From the NCBI GenBank assembly GCA_016712465.1, contig JADJQZ010000001.1, positions 1,984,001 through 2,048,000 on the forward strand: a DNA stretch of 64,000 nt. Direction: 5' to 3'. The notes beneath the pieces are model-generated. The model was not told the DNA's origin. It ran no database searches and was given only the letters and a program-made list of their open reading frames with translations. Of the stretch, positions 36,327-44,335 are shown piece after piece. The stretch's first letter is position 1. Each line of letters starts with the position of its first letter. This stretch comes from Candidatus Obscuribacter sp. Lineage in GTDB: Bacteria > Cyanobacteriota > Vampirovibrionia > Obscuribacterales > Obscuribacteraceae. Position numbers and translations under genes: made by a program.

Positions 36327-36480
36327 GTTCGTTTAGACGAGACTCAGCGTTCGTTTAGGCGAGACTCAGTGTTCGTTTAGGCGAGACTCAGTGTTCGTTT
36401 AGGCGAGACTCAGCGTTCGGTTATACGAGACTCAGCGTTCGTTTCTACGAGACTCAGCGTTCGTTTCTACGAGACTCAGC
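36327..36480 (-). repeat. Seven tandem 22-bp repeats starting at a stop codon
   Basis: Exactly seven 22-bp units fill 36327-36480 with no spacer (boundaries 36327, 36349, 36371, 36393, 36415, 36437, 36459). On the minus strand each unit begins GCTGAGTCTCG and ends AACGAAC or ACCGAAC; bases 12-14 vary in pairs of neighbours. The first unit in the transcript contains the TGA stop of the upstream permease gene (36476-36478). The array lies inside the operon, between the two permease genes. Confidence 0.95.
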
Positions 36481-37285
36481 CCCCGTGGGCGGAAACGCGC
36501 CGCAGCGCTCTTTGCCAGAGCAGGGCCACCAGGGCGGAGAGTGCTACCAGGCAGGCAAGTTGCCGAATGGCAAGCTCCAGGAAGGAGGCCGCCAGTTCCG
36601 TCTGCGGTGTTGAAAGCAGATGCACCGGCCCCCAGACCAGATAAGGAAAGGGCAGGTAGACAACCAGATTCTTCAACCAGCCAGGAAAGAGATCCAGGGG
36701 GATGAGCATCCCACCCAGTATCATGGTCAGTCTCGTGTAGATCAAATAGAGACCGGAGGTATCTTCCAACCAGAAGGCTGATAGACCTACAATCAAGTGA
36801 CCAAGCCCATCTAAGAGGAAGGCCAGGCACACCGATAAGGCAAGCATCAAAAGCGCCTCCGCTCTCAAATGAATGGGACCGACCAGGGCCAGCGCAATAC
36901 AGGCTCCCAGAGCCAGATTGAAGGAGAATCGCACCAGGCGCTCACCCATATTGGCGCTGAGGCAGTAGAGCGGATAGCTGAGTGGGCGAATTAGCTTCAC
37001 AGCCAGACTACCGGTGCGCACGTCTTCGTCCACCTGCTGAGCCAGCTTTGGCGCCGACATCCACATGGATTCCGTTATGGTCAGGTACCAGAGCATCTCA
37101 GCCAGGCTGAGCCCGGCCAGTTTAGACTGCCCGCTTTCACTGTAAGTGGCCTGCCAGAGCTTGAGAAAGATGTACAGGACAACCAGGAGGAAGGTGCCCC
37201 GACCGAGCACCTCGCCTGGATAGGCGAGGTTGGCTCGGGCCGAGATCTTGGCCACTGCAATTAGTTTTTGTGCTGTTTTTAACAT
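36476..37285 (-). CDS. ABC-2 type permease (PF06182-like), first subunit
   Basis: 269 residues from ATG 37285 with AGGAAGG upstream; the longer frame into the ATPase gene is not needed. About six membrane spans (LLVVLYIFLKLWQ, LMLALSVCLAFLLDGLGHLIVGLSAFWL, LTMILGGMLIPLDLFPGWL, LACLVALSALVALLWQRAL). The segment EDVRTGSLAVKLIRPLSYPLYCLS corresponds to the cytoplasmic coupling helix seen in the partner permease. It starts 10 bp after the ATPase gene. The stop codon is part of the first 22-bp repeat unit. Confidence 0.88.
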   Translation of the reverse strand: MLKTAQKLIAVAKISARANLAYPGEVLGRGTFLLVVLYIFLKLWQATYSESGQSKLAGLSLAEMLWYLTITESMWMSAPKLAQQVDEDVRTGSLAVKLIRPLSYPLYCLSANMGERLVRFSFNLALGACIALALVGPIHLRAEALLMLALSVCLAFLLDGLGHLIVGLSAFWLEDTSGLYLIYTRLTMILGGMLIPLDLFPGWLKNLVVYLPFPYLVWGPVHLLSTPQTELAASFLELAIRQLACLVALSALVALLWQRALRRVSAHGG

Positions 37286-37295
37286 GACTACCTTC

Positions 37296-38105
37296 CTATT
37301 TGGCAGTGAACAGATCTGAGAGCACCTTCTCCAGCGCTGGAAGCGTCGGAATTTCCGACCTGTCACCGTCGTTTTTAGAACTCGGCGGTGCGCCGTACTG
37401 GCGCACACCGTCTATGGTGTCATCAATGATGACCCGCCCGTGGTTTATGAGGATGACCCGGTCTGCTACCGCTTCGATGTCGCCGGTGTCGTGGCTGGTG
37501 AGAAAGACAGTCAGTCCTTCTTCCCGGTTCCACTGAGCGAGAAGCTCTCTCAGCCTTTGCCGGGCAACCACGTCTATGCCGATGGTGGGCTCGTCTAAGA
37601 GCAGTAACCGCGGGCGGTGCAGCAGACTGGCGGCGATTTCGGCACGCATGCGCTCTCCCAGAGAGAGTTTGCGCACAGGCGTGTTGAGAAAGGCAGCCAG
37701 TTCGAAGCGCTCGATTAGCATCTCCAGTCTGGATTTGTACTGCTTCGATTTCTTGTCGAGGCTGTAGATTTCGGCTAGAAGTTCGAAGCTGTCCTTGGGA
37801 GGCAGGTGCAACCAGAGCTGCGAGCGCTGTCCGAAGACGGCCCCTATCTGCCTTACCAGTCGGCTGCGCTGGCGCCAGGGATCAAGTCCCAGTACCTGCG
37901 CTTTTCCGGAGCTTGGTTTGAGTATGCCGGTAAGCATCTTGATAGTGGTGGATTTGCCGGCGCCGTTAGGACCGATAAAGGCCACAGCCTGACCCTCTTT
38001 CACCGTCAAAGAGATGTTGTCTACGGCTACCGCTGTGCGGCGCTCGAAGAGTCCCTTCTTGAGGCTAAATTCTTTTCTCAAGTCTTCTGTGTGAACGGCG
38101 AACAT
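37296..38105 (-). CDS. ABC transporter ATPase subunit
   Basis: 269 residues; AGGAAGGAAG lies just before ATG 38105. Walker A GPNGAGKST, Q-loop FGQRSQLW, signature LSLGERMRAEIA, Walker B LLLLDEPTIGID, and H-loop TSHDTGDIEAV. It matches the NatA-like ATPases that work with paired DUF990-type ABC-2 permeases; both permease genes follow directly. The complex should export a lipid-like compound or drug at the inner membrane, but substrate cannot be inferred from sequence. Confidence 0.95.
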   Translation of the reverse strand: MFAVHTEDLRKEFSLKKGLFERRTAVAVDNISLTVKEGQAVAFIGPNGAGKSTTIKMLTGILKPSSGKAQVLGLDPWRQRSRLVRQIGAVFGQRSQLWLHLPPKDSFELLAEIYSLDKKSKQYKSRLEMLIERFELAAFLNTPVRKLSLGERMRAEIAASLLHRPRLLLLDEPTIGIDVVARQRLRELLAQWNREEGLTVFLTSHDTGDIEAVADRVILINHGRVIIDDTIDGVRQYGAPPSSKNDGDRSEIPTLPALEKVLSDLFTAK

Positions 38106-38214
38106 GGTCTTCCTTCCTTTCTATTTTTGGTATCTGCGTTTCTTCGTTTTGAGTTTTGCGACTGTCTTACGGGCATAGCAGTAGCCGTCTCATGGGCCTC
38201 AGGCCAATGAGCAT

Positions 38215-38240
38215 AAAAAAGGCTCCCGTAAGTGGGAGCC
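38215..38240 (-). terminator. Intrinsic terminator of a small transcription unit
   Basis: On the minus strand the 7-bp stem GGCTCCC / GGGAGCC with a 6-base loop is followed by six T residues (38220-38215), a textbook rho-independent terminator. No annotated large gene ends here on the minus strand, so it belongs to the short unit starting near 38410 and insulates the ABC operon. Confidence 0.85.
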
Positions 38241-38266
38241 GCAATCAGTTCAGGATGTTTTCTATC

Positions 38267-38365
38267 CTAAGCGCTCCCGTTTTCTATGACCTGCTCGCCG
38301 TAGCAAAAGCCGGTCTGGGCTGGTACAACCATGATTTGTTTAACGATGGCAAGGACTTCAGTCAT
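38267..38365 (-). CDS. Putative 32-residue small protein in its own transcription unit
   Basis: ATG 38365 to TAG 38267 on the minus strand, 32 codons, starting MTEVLAIVKQ and containing a single Cys (GFCYGEQ). The reading has natural codon use, lies between a good promoter (38417-38445) and an intrinsic terminator (38215-38240), and fills about half of a roughly 195-nt transcript. The ribosome binding site is weak (AGAAGCGTGA). It could be a small protein or the RNA itself may be the product. Confidence 0.45.
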   Translation of the reverse strand: MTEVLAIVKQIMVVPAQTGFCYGEQVIENGSA

Positions 38366-38416
38366 GGTGTTCACGCTTCTGAGATAAAAGGTTGATTTGT
38401 TGATTGGACGCTTTTC

Positions 38417-38445
38417 TATTATGTTGAAACTGTAGCTCAGGTCAA
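38417..38445 (-). promoter_or_regulatory. Sigma-70-type promoter of the small transcription unit
   Basis: Minus-strand TTGACC (38445-38440), 16-base spacer, CATAAT (38423-38418); alternatively ATAATA with a 17-base spacer. It points toward the sORF and the terminator at 38215. Confidence 0.6.
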
Positions 38446-38537
38446 TGCTTTGTAAAGTTACTGGTTTCCAAAATCTGAAAGTCTTGGTACAGGCGAGTTT
38501 TCCCTGACCAGTTGAGCAAAGGTGTCATAATTAGTCC

Positions 38538-40196
38538 ATGAGCAGGCTCACACGGAGACTTCTTAAAAGGATAGGCTTACCAGAAGGTTGGCTCAAGACT
38601 TTCTTGTGTTGTTCCGTCAGTCTGGCGGCATCAGGCTCTTTACCGGTAGTTCTGGCTTCGCCTGAGCCTGCACCAGGTCGGGCTGAGCCTGCACCAAGCC
38701 GCAGCGAGCTTGCCAAATTGTCTCAGGCTGAGCTGATTCGGTTAAACAATCCCTTTGACAAACAATATTTTCAATTGATAGACGCGCTGGTGCTTAAGTA
38801 TCCACACTCGCCTGAGCTTCATGTGCAACGGGGTCTTGCTCTGGCAGACTGCTCCCGCTGGAGCGAGTCTTTGAAAGACTTGAATGAGGCGCTGGTATTG
38901 GATAAGTCACTGTCTGGTTCGGCTGCCTTGCACTTTCAATCGGGTAATTGTTATGCAGGTCTCAAACAATACGAAAAAGCTGCCAGGGAGTACGAACTGA
39001 GTCTGGCAAAATACGGCACCGCCGGCGCAGACAAAGCAGAGATGCAGAACTGCTTGTTGCGGCTGGCAAAGACATACTTTCAGCTCGGTAAACGGGAAGC
39101 CTGCGCTAAAGCCTATTACAAGGCAGCCGGCTTGACTGATCCCTTCGGCTTCTCTCATATGGAGATGGCGGAAAACCTGCATAAGTGCGGATACGATCCG
39201 GAAGCTACGGCTTTGCTATTTCAGCTTTTAGACATAAAAGCCAGGGAAAACGTGCTGATGAAGGCAGCCGGTCTCGTGGAGAATTATGGCGGGCTCAAGA
39301 AGAAAATGGAGTTTCTCAGTCGCTCTCAGGAGAAGTATCCGCGCAGTGTGGGATTGCTCGATCTTTGCCTGGAAACGTCCGAAAGAATGCAAGACAAAAG
39401 CAAGCAGGCATATTTCGCCGGGTTGGTGAAGGCATATATGTCCAGCCCGGAGGAGAAGATTTTGTTTGAAGCTTCGGCTATGACCTCTCGTGGTAAAGAC
39501 GGAGCCGCTCTCAAGCATTTGGAGAGTCTGAAAGAACCACTTCCGGAAGGGATCCGCCAGCGCTTGGCCTCCCTGAAAGGGCGCATCTATTTCAAACAGA
39601 GGCGTTACGAACAAGCCCTTGAACAGTTGGACCGGCTCGACCTCTATCGGGAACCGCGGGAGTATGAACTGCTATCCCGCGCCACCAGCCGTTTTGAACT
39701 GGGCAAGTATGAAGGGGCCGTGCAAGATTTCAACTGCCTGATTAAGAACTTCCCCGACAGCGATCATCTGGTAGCGAGGGCGCATTGTTTTGAAGCCTCA
39801 TCTCAGTGGCTCAAGGCTATTGAAGACTTCAACCGGGTGATTGCCCTGGGGCCGAGAAAGAAAGCCTCCTTCGCCTGGTACCGTATCTCTCAATGTCGTA
39901 AGCGCCTTGGTGACAGTGCCGGTGAGATTAAGGCCATCGAAACGGCCATGAAACTTGAACCGGCCAATTACATGTACTCCATCAATTATGGTCAGGCCCT
40001 GGCCGACAAGGGCGATTTTGACGCAGCCATCATTACTCTCACTCGTCTTGTCAAAGCCCGACCCGATTGGCCTATGCCTCTGGCGGAGCGGGCGAAGGTC
40101 TATAAGAAAATGGGACGTGCCGATCTGGCCCGCCGGGACGAAGCGGCCGCTGCCGGCATGTCGGGTTCCCTGGCGCGAGATATGGGAATCAAGTGA
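38538..40196 (+). CDS. Large exported TPR protein
   Basis: 552 residues. A signal peptide (about 17-41, WLKTFLCCSVSLAASGSLPVVLA) and a short AEPAPS repeat precede TPR arrays over residues 70-545 (HVQRGLALADCSRWSESLKDLNEALVLD, CLLRLAKTYFQLGKREACAKAYYKAA, YSINYGQALADKGDFDAAIITLTRLVKARPDWPMPLAERAKVYKKMGRADLARRDEA). It is a probable protein-interaction scaffold. Divergent from the small unit at 38215-38445 and convergent with the gene at 40209, 12 bp apart. Confidence 0.85.
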   Translation: MSRLTRRLLKRIGLPEGWLKTFLCCSVSLAASGSLPVVLASPEPAPGRAEPAPSRSELAKLSQAELIRLNNPFDKQYFQLIDALVLKYPHSPELHVQRGLALADCSRWSESLKDLNEALVLDKSLSGSAALHFQSGNCYAGLKQYEKAAREYELSLAKYGTAGADKAEMQNCLLRLAKTYFQLGKREACAKAYYKAAGLTDPFGFSHMEMAENLHKCGYDPEATALLFQLLDIKARENVLMKAAGLVENYGGLKKKMEFLSRSQEKYPRSVGLLDLCLETSERMQDKSKQAYFAGLVKAYMSSPEEKILFEASAMTSRGKDGAALKHLESLKEPLPEGIRQRLASLKGRIYFKQRRYEQALEQLDRLDLYREPREYELLSRATSRFELGKYEGAVQDFNCLIKNFPDSDHLVARAHCFEASSQWLKAIEDFNRVIALGPRKKASFAWYRISQCRKRLGDSAGEIKAIETAMKLEPANYMYSINYGQALADKGDFDAAIITLTRLVKARPDWPMPLAERAKVYKKMGRADLARRDEAAAAGMSGSLARDMGIK

Positions 40197-40208
40197 GTCG
40201 CTTGCGGT

Positions 40209-41141
40209 CTATTTGTTGCTGCCGAATTGCTTTCCGAGGTCGTCCACGATGTCGTTTATGAGATCATTGCCGAGCATGACGTTGTCTTCGCTTTTTACCT
40301 TTGTGTAGCCTTCGGGGGCTTTGAAAAAGTCACCAGGGACGGTGACTTTTTCCAGCTTGACAGTTTCGATTTTGGTTTTTTTGACTCCGGCGCCGGTCCA
40401 GCCAAGGATGCGCAGGGACTGTCTCCGGCAAAGTTCGTTACTCCAGGTTTGACCGAAGTAGTCTGTTACCTGCGGCGCCATGGGAATTTCATTGGACATG
40501 TAGTAAGCCGACCTGACCACATCGGTCTTTCCGTAGTGCTCTTTGCTATTTTGACCGATGCACATTATGCAGTCGGTTTTGTGCCCGGCCACAACTTCGC
40601 CTTTCCCCGGTACCATTTTGTAGTTATCCGGAAAGAAAGACTCTTTGGCAATACGGGAGCGCAGTCCGAAGTTTTGCTTGGATTTTTCTATGGTATTAGT
40701 GAATATGGTTTTGCGGGTCTTGTTGTAGAAAGTTACATCCCACTTTGGCTGAGCCATAAGTATCACGTAATTAGCCTTTGTGTACTCTGCTTTATAGCCG
40801 TCCTTGCAAATATACAAAATGCGGTCACCCATGAAGTCTCCTTTCTGGGTTAGTTTCCATACCGAAATGGTGGCTGCCCCGGGGCTCAAAGGTACCAAAG
40901 GTACCAAAGGTATCCCTGGCTTTGGTACCTTTGGTAGTGCTGCTTTTGCTGCCGCTGCTTTTGGTGTCGCTGCCTTTGGTGTCGCCGCCTTTGGTGCTGC
41001 CACCTTGTTTTTTAAGTCCTGGGTTTTGACCGGATTGCCGCCGCGGGCCGGCGCCGCAAACTGGCAACTGAAGAGAAGCAAGACCAGGGCAACTATCGCC
41101 TTTGTGCCGAGCAAGCTTGCTGAGGTTCTGGAGTTTTGCAC
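40209..41141 (-). CDS. Secreted LolA-like protein, paralogue A
   Basis: 310 residues from GTG 41141. A signal peptide (about 12-35) precedes an Ala/Pro/Lys low-complexity segment (APKAATPKAATPKAAAAKAA) and a domain from residue 90: VWKLTQKGDFMGDRILYICKDGYKAEYTKANYVILMAQPKWDVTFYNKTRKTIFTNT. It is clearly paralogous to the next upstream gene (41256-42182): same order of strands and a near-identical end (GNDLINDIVDDLGKQFG against GTGLINDIVDDLGKQLG). The pattern suggests a LolA-like half-barrel, but this is a weak call. Probably the last gene of the nupC-cstA transcript. Confidence 0.75.
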   Translation of the reverse strand: MQNSRTSASLLGTKAIVALVLLLFSCQFAAPARGGNPVKTQDLKNKVAAPKAATPKAATPKAAAAKAALPKVPKPGIPLVPLVPLSPGAATISVWKLTQKGDFMGDRILYICKDGYKAEYTKANYVILMAQPKWDVTFYNKTRKTIFTNTIEKSKQNFGLRSRIAKESFFPDNYKMVPGKGEVVAGHKTDCIMCIGQNSKEHYGKTDVVRSAYYMSNEIPMAPQVTDYFGQTWSNELCRRQSLRILGWTGAGVKKTKIETVKLEKVTVPGDFFKAPEGYTKVKSEDNVMLGNDLINDIVDDLGKQFGSNK

Positions 41142-41196
41142 AGGGGTTACCTATTCCTAGTCCCGCAAAGGGTTAAGACCGGCCTAGCATTTTTTT

Positions 41197-41271
41197 TATT
41201 GACCAGTTCTCTATTGACCAGTTCTTTATTGACCAGTTCTTTATCGACCATTTTATTATCGACCAGTGCCC
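41197..41271 (-). repeat. Five 15-bp tandem repeats spanning a stop codon
   Basis: Units at 41197-41211, 41212-41226, 41227-41241, 41242-41256 and 41257-41271; the plus-strand core is TATTGACCAGTTCTT, more diverged in the last two. The TAA stop of the gene at 41256 lies across the border of the last two units, so the array begins in the last codons (Gly-Thr-Gly-Arg-stop) and extends downstream. Confidence 0.85.
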
Positions 41272-42182
41272 AGTTGTTTGCCTAGATCGTCAACAATGTC
41301 ATTGATAAGGCCGGTGCCCAGAATCACCTCGTCCGCGTTTTTGGCGGGCTTGTAATTTTGAGGAGGCTGGAAGAAATCAGCCGGCAAAAGTTCGCGCTCC
41401 ACCTTTTCAGTGTCTATTTTCGTAGATCGGTAGCCGTTTCCCAAGATAAGCACAATCCTGAGCGGCTGCCTTCTTGAAACGTCTTTCCCCCATGAGTAGG
41501 CAAAAAACTTCTGCATCTCAATTGGTACTTCAATGCGGTTGGAAAGATAGAACTCACTCATGTAGATGGAGTCTAGATCAACCTTTTGCTTGCTTTTGAA
41601 TAGCAGGCAGTCGGCGATTTCTCCAGCCACGAGCTTCGGCTTACCGGGCTTCAATTCGAATTTGTCCGGGAAGAAAATCTGAGCAGCTGCTTTGGAGCGG
41701 ATATTGAGGCTCTTTTGCCAGCCATCCATGGTGGTTGAGTAAATTGATTTTCTATCCACGTTATAGAAGGTCACTTTCCAGTCGGGGGGACCGGAGGTTA
41801 TGGCGTAGTGCGCCTTGGGGTAGAAGATCTTGAAACCTTCCTTGCAAACATAGATATAACGCTCCCCCAGTATGTCGCCGGTTTGTTTGAGTTTCCAGAC
41901 CTTGAGCCTTGTTTCCTGGCTGTTGACCCTGGCGGGTGTTGCCGATTTGGCTTGGTTCGGTGGGCTTGTCTGCCGGGGCGAAGCCGATTTGGCTTGGTTC
42001 GGGGAGCTTGGCTGCCGGGATGAAGCCGCTGAAGCTCTGCTGCCCTTCTGGTGCTGGGCCGGCGCCGGTAGGCAGCAAGTAGTTTCACAAAGGAGCAGAA
42101 CCAGGGCAAGCAGAGGCGGGACCCCCTTGAGGGCCGTTGAATTGGTCTTTGGTCGGCGGTCAGCAGCAACGCATGGGGGCAT
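41256..42182 (-). CDS. Secreted LolA-like protein, paralogue B
   Basis: 308 residues from ATG 42182, with GGAGAG eight bases upstream, starting inside the last codons of cstA (23-bp overlap), so coupled to it. A signal peptide (about 20-42, VPPLLALVLLLCETTCCLPAPA) precedes a linker with SPRQTSPPNQAKSA-type repeats and the same domain as paralogue A (VWKLKQTGDILGERYIYVCKEGFKIFYPKAHYAIT.GPPDWKVTFYNVDRKSIYSTT). Only the ends and the strand order are well conserved between the two. Function unknown; periplasmic by signal peptide. Confidence 0.78.
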   Translation of the reverse strand: MPPCVAADRRPKTNSTALKGVPPLLALVLLLCETTCCLPAPAQHQKGSRASAASSRQPSSPNQAKSASPRQTSPPNQAKSATPARVNSQETRLKVWKLKQTGDILGERYIYVCKEGFKIFYPKAHYAITSGPPDWKVTFYNVDRKSIYSTTMDGWQKSLNIRSKAAAQIFFPDKFELKPGKPKLVAGEIADCLLFKSKQKVDLDSIYMSEFYLSNRIEVPIEMQKFFAYSWGKDVSRRQPLRIVLILGNGYRSTKIDTEKVERELLPADFFQPPQNYKPAKNADEVILGTGLINDIVDDLGKQLGTGR

Positions 42183-44313
42183 TGAAACTCTCCAGGTTTG
42201 AGCCTACTGATTGTTCGTTGCCTTTGCTCTCGCTTTCTTGCTCGCAAGCAGTGCCGGTGTTGTTGCTGTTGTTCGGAGGGTGAGGGCGCAGCCAGGAGCG
42301 CACCGACTCGAAGAGAATGATCATAACCAGGGTGATGAAGAGTCCACCAAGGGCCGCATCCAGATAGTCGTTGAAGACAAGCACCGGTGTGGCCTGGGCT
42401 TCCGCCTGGGGCAGATTGCCTGTGGCCAGTTTATCCGTCAGCATTTTGGCATGGGCCAGAAAGCCAAGTTTGGGATCGGCGGCAAAGAGTTTCAGGTAGC
42501 CCGCACTCAAGGTGACGGTGAGAAGCCAGACCAGCGGCGTGAGCGTCACCCAGGCATAGCGTTTCTTGCCCATTGAGATGATGCAGGAAGTGGCTACGCA
42601 CAAGGCTACTACGGCCAGAAGCTGGTTGGAGATGCCGAAGAGCGGCCAGAGGCTATTGATGCCGCCCAGAGGGTCGATGACGCCTTGATAGAGAAAATAG
42701 CCCCAGCCTGCCACCACCAGTAGTGAAGAAAAGACCACGGCCGGGTACCAGTCGGTGCGGCCCAGGGGCTTATATACCAGACCAAGGAAGTCCTGCAGAA
42801 GGAAGCGTCCCACCCTGGTGCCGGCGTCCAGGCAGGTGAGGATGAAGAGCGCCTCGAACATGATGGCGAAATGGTACCAGAAGGAAATGGTGGCATCGGA
42901 GAGACCGGGAATGGGCACAGAGGCCAGCACTTTGGAGAAGATATGAGCCATGCCGACAGCCAGGGTGGGGCCGCCGCCGGTGCGCCCCCAGAGGCTCTCT
43001 TCACCAACGTCTTTGGCGAGAGTGGTCATGTCGGCTTCGGTGACGCCGTAGCCCCAGGAACTGATCATGGCTGCTGCCTGCACATGATCGGCTCCCACCA
43101 CGCCCTTGGGGCTGTTGATGGCAAAATAGGTACCCGGTGAAAGTACGGAAGCGGAAATAATGGCCATGATAGCCACGGCTGCTTCGCAAAGCATACTGGC
43201 GTAACCGATGGGACGGGCATGGGTTTCCCGCCAAATCATCTTGGGTGTGGTACCGGAAGATACCAGGGCATGGAAGCCGCTTATGGCACCACAGGCGATG
43301 GTGATAAAACAGAAGGGAAAGATACTGCCGGTGAAGAGCGGACCTTTGCCATTGACGAAGACCGTCAGGGCAGGCATTTCCAGGTCAGGGCGGAGGAAGA
43401 CGATGCCCATGGCCAGAAGTCCGATTATTCCAATCTTCAAGAAGGCGGAAAGGTAATCGCGAGGTGCCAGCAAGATCCACACCGGCAGTACGGAAGCAAT
43501 GAAGCCGTAGATCATGACGGCAAGAGCCAGCTGTGTGCCTGTGAGGGTGAAGATGGGAGCGAGTACGGCATCTTGTCCTACCCATTTGCCTGCCACCACC
43601 GCAAGAATGGTGAGGATGACTCCAATGATGGAACCTTCCATCACCTTGTGGGGGCGGATCATCTTCATATAGATGCCCACCAGCATGGCGATGGGCACCG
43701 TGGCTAGCAGAGTGAAAGTGCCCCAGGGGCTGGCTTGCAGAGCTTTCACAATAACCAGAGCCAGTACGGCCATGAGGATCATCATGATGAGCAAGATGGC
43801 CACGAGAGCGACAATACCGGCCAGAGGGCTTATCTCGTCACGGGCCATCTGCCCAAGCGATCTGCCGCCTCTACGCATGGAGGCGCAGAGAATGACAAAG
43901 TCTTGCACGGCACCGGCTAGAACCACTCCGATGATGATCCAGAGGGTGCCCGGCAAAAAGCCGAACTGCGCTGCCAGAATCGGACCCACCAGGGGACCGG
44001 CGCCGGCAATGGCGGCAAAGTGGTGCCCGAACAAGACCCACTTGTGGGTGGGCACGTAGTCCTTGCCGTCATCGATTTTTTCAGATGGTGTCTGTGCTTG
44101 ATCGCTTAAGGCGAAGATTTTTTCGGCAATAAACTTACTGTAAAAGCGATAAGCCGTAGCGAAGGTGCATATGGCCGCTAAAATTAGCCAGACGGCATTT
44201 ACCTTCTCGCCGCGATTTACGGCAATGGTGGTGAGGCTATAGAGTCCCATCAGGGCGATTGGTACCCAGATGAATAGACCCTTCAAGATGGTATTACCAG
44301 TTTGATTTGACAA
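42160..44313 (-). CDS. cstA: Carbon starvation protein A family transporter
   Basis: 717 residues from TTG 44313, chosen because GGAG lies ahead of it and it leaves a clean 22-bp gap after nupC; a longer frame runs into that gene. About sixteen membrane spans. The family core is clear: THKWVLFGHHFAAIAGAGPLVGPILAAQFGFLPGTLWIIIGVVLAGAVQDF, SMRRGGRSLGQMA, and SSGTTPKMIWRETHARPIGYASMLCEA. CstA proteins import peptides or pyruvate during starvation. The C-terminal tail (NNSNNTGTACEQESESKG) is soluble and Cys-tipped. It lies between nupC and two secreted-protein genes in one likely operon. Confidence 0.95.
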   Translation of the reverse strand: MSNQTGNTILKGLFIWVPIALMGLYSLTTIAVNRGEKVNAVWLILAAICTFATAYRFYSKFIAEKIFALSDQAQTPSEKIDDGKDYVPTHKWVLFGHHFAAIAGAGPLVGPILAAQFGFLPGTLWIIIGVVLAGAVQDFVILCASMRRGGRSLGQMARDEISPLAGIVALVAILLIMMILMAVLALVIVKALQASPWGTFTLLATVPIAMLVGIYMKMIRPHKVMEGSIIGVILTILAVVAGKWVGQDAVLAPIFTLTGTQLALAVMIYGFIASVLPVWILLAPRDYLSAFLKIGIIGLLAMGIVFLRPDLEMPALTVFVNGKGPLFTGSIFPFCFITIACGAISGFHALVSSGTTPKMIWRETHARPIGYASMLCEAAVAIMAIISASVLSPGTYFAINSPKGVVGADHVQAAAMISSWGYGVTEADMTTLAKDVGEESLWGRTGGGPTLAVGMAHIFSKVLASVPIPGLSDATISFWYHFAIMFEALFILTCLDAGTRVGRFLLQDFLGLVYKPLGRTDWYPAVVFSSLLVVAGWGYFLYQGVIDPLGGINSLWPLFGISNQLLAVVALCVATSCIISMGKKRYAWVTLTPLVWLLTVTLSAGYLKLFAADPKLGFLAHAKMLTDKLATGNLPQAEAQATPVLVFNDYLDAALGGLFITLVMIILFESVRSWLRPHPPNNSNNTGTACEQESESKGNEQSVGSNLESFNAPMRCC

Positions 44314-44335
44314 GGGTGGTCTCCAGTTTTCTAAC

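Noticed and set aside
36327..36480. Possible CRISPR array
   Set aside because: Units are contiguous with no unique spacers, only 22 bp long, and no cas genes are nearby. It is a simple tandem array.
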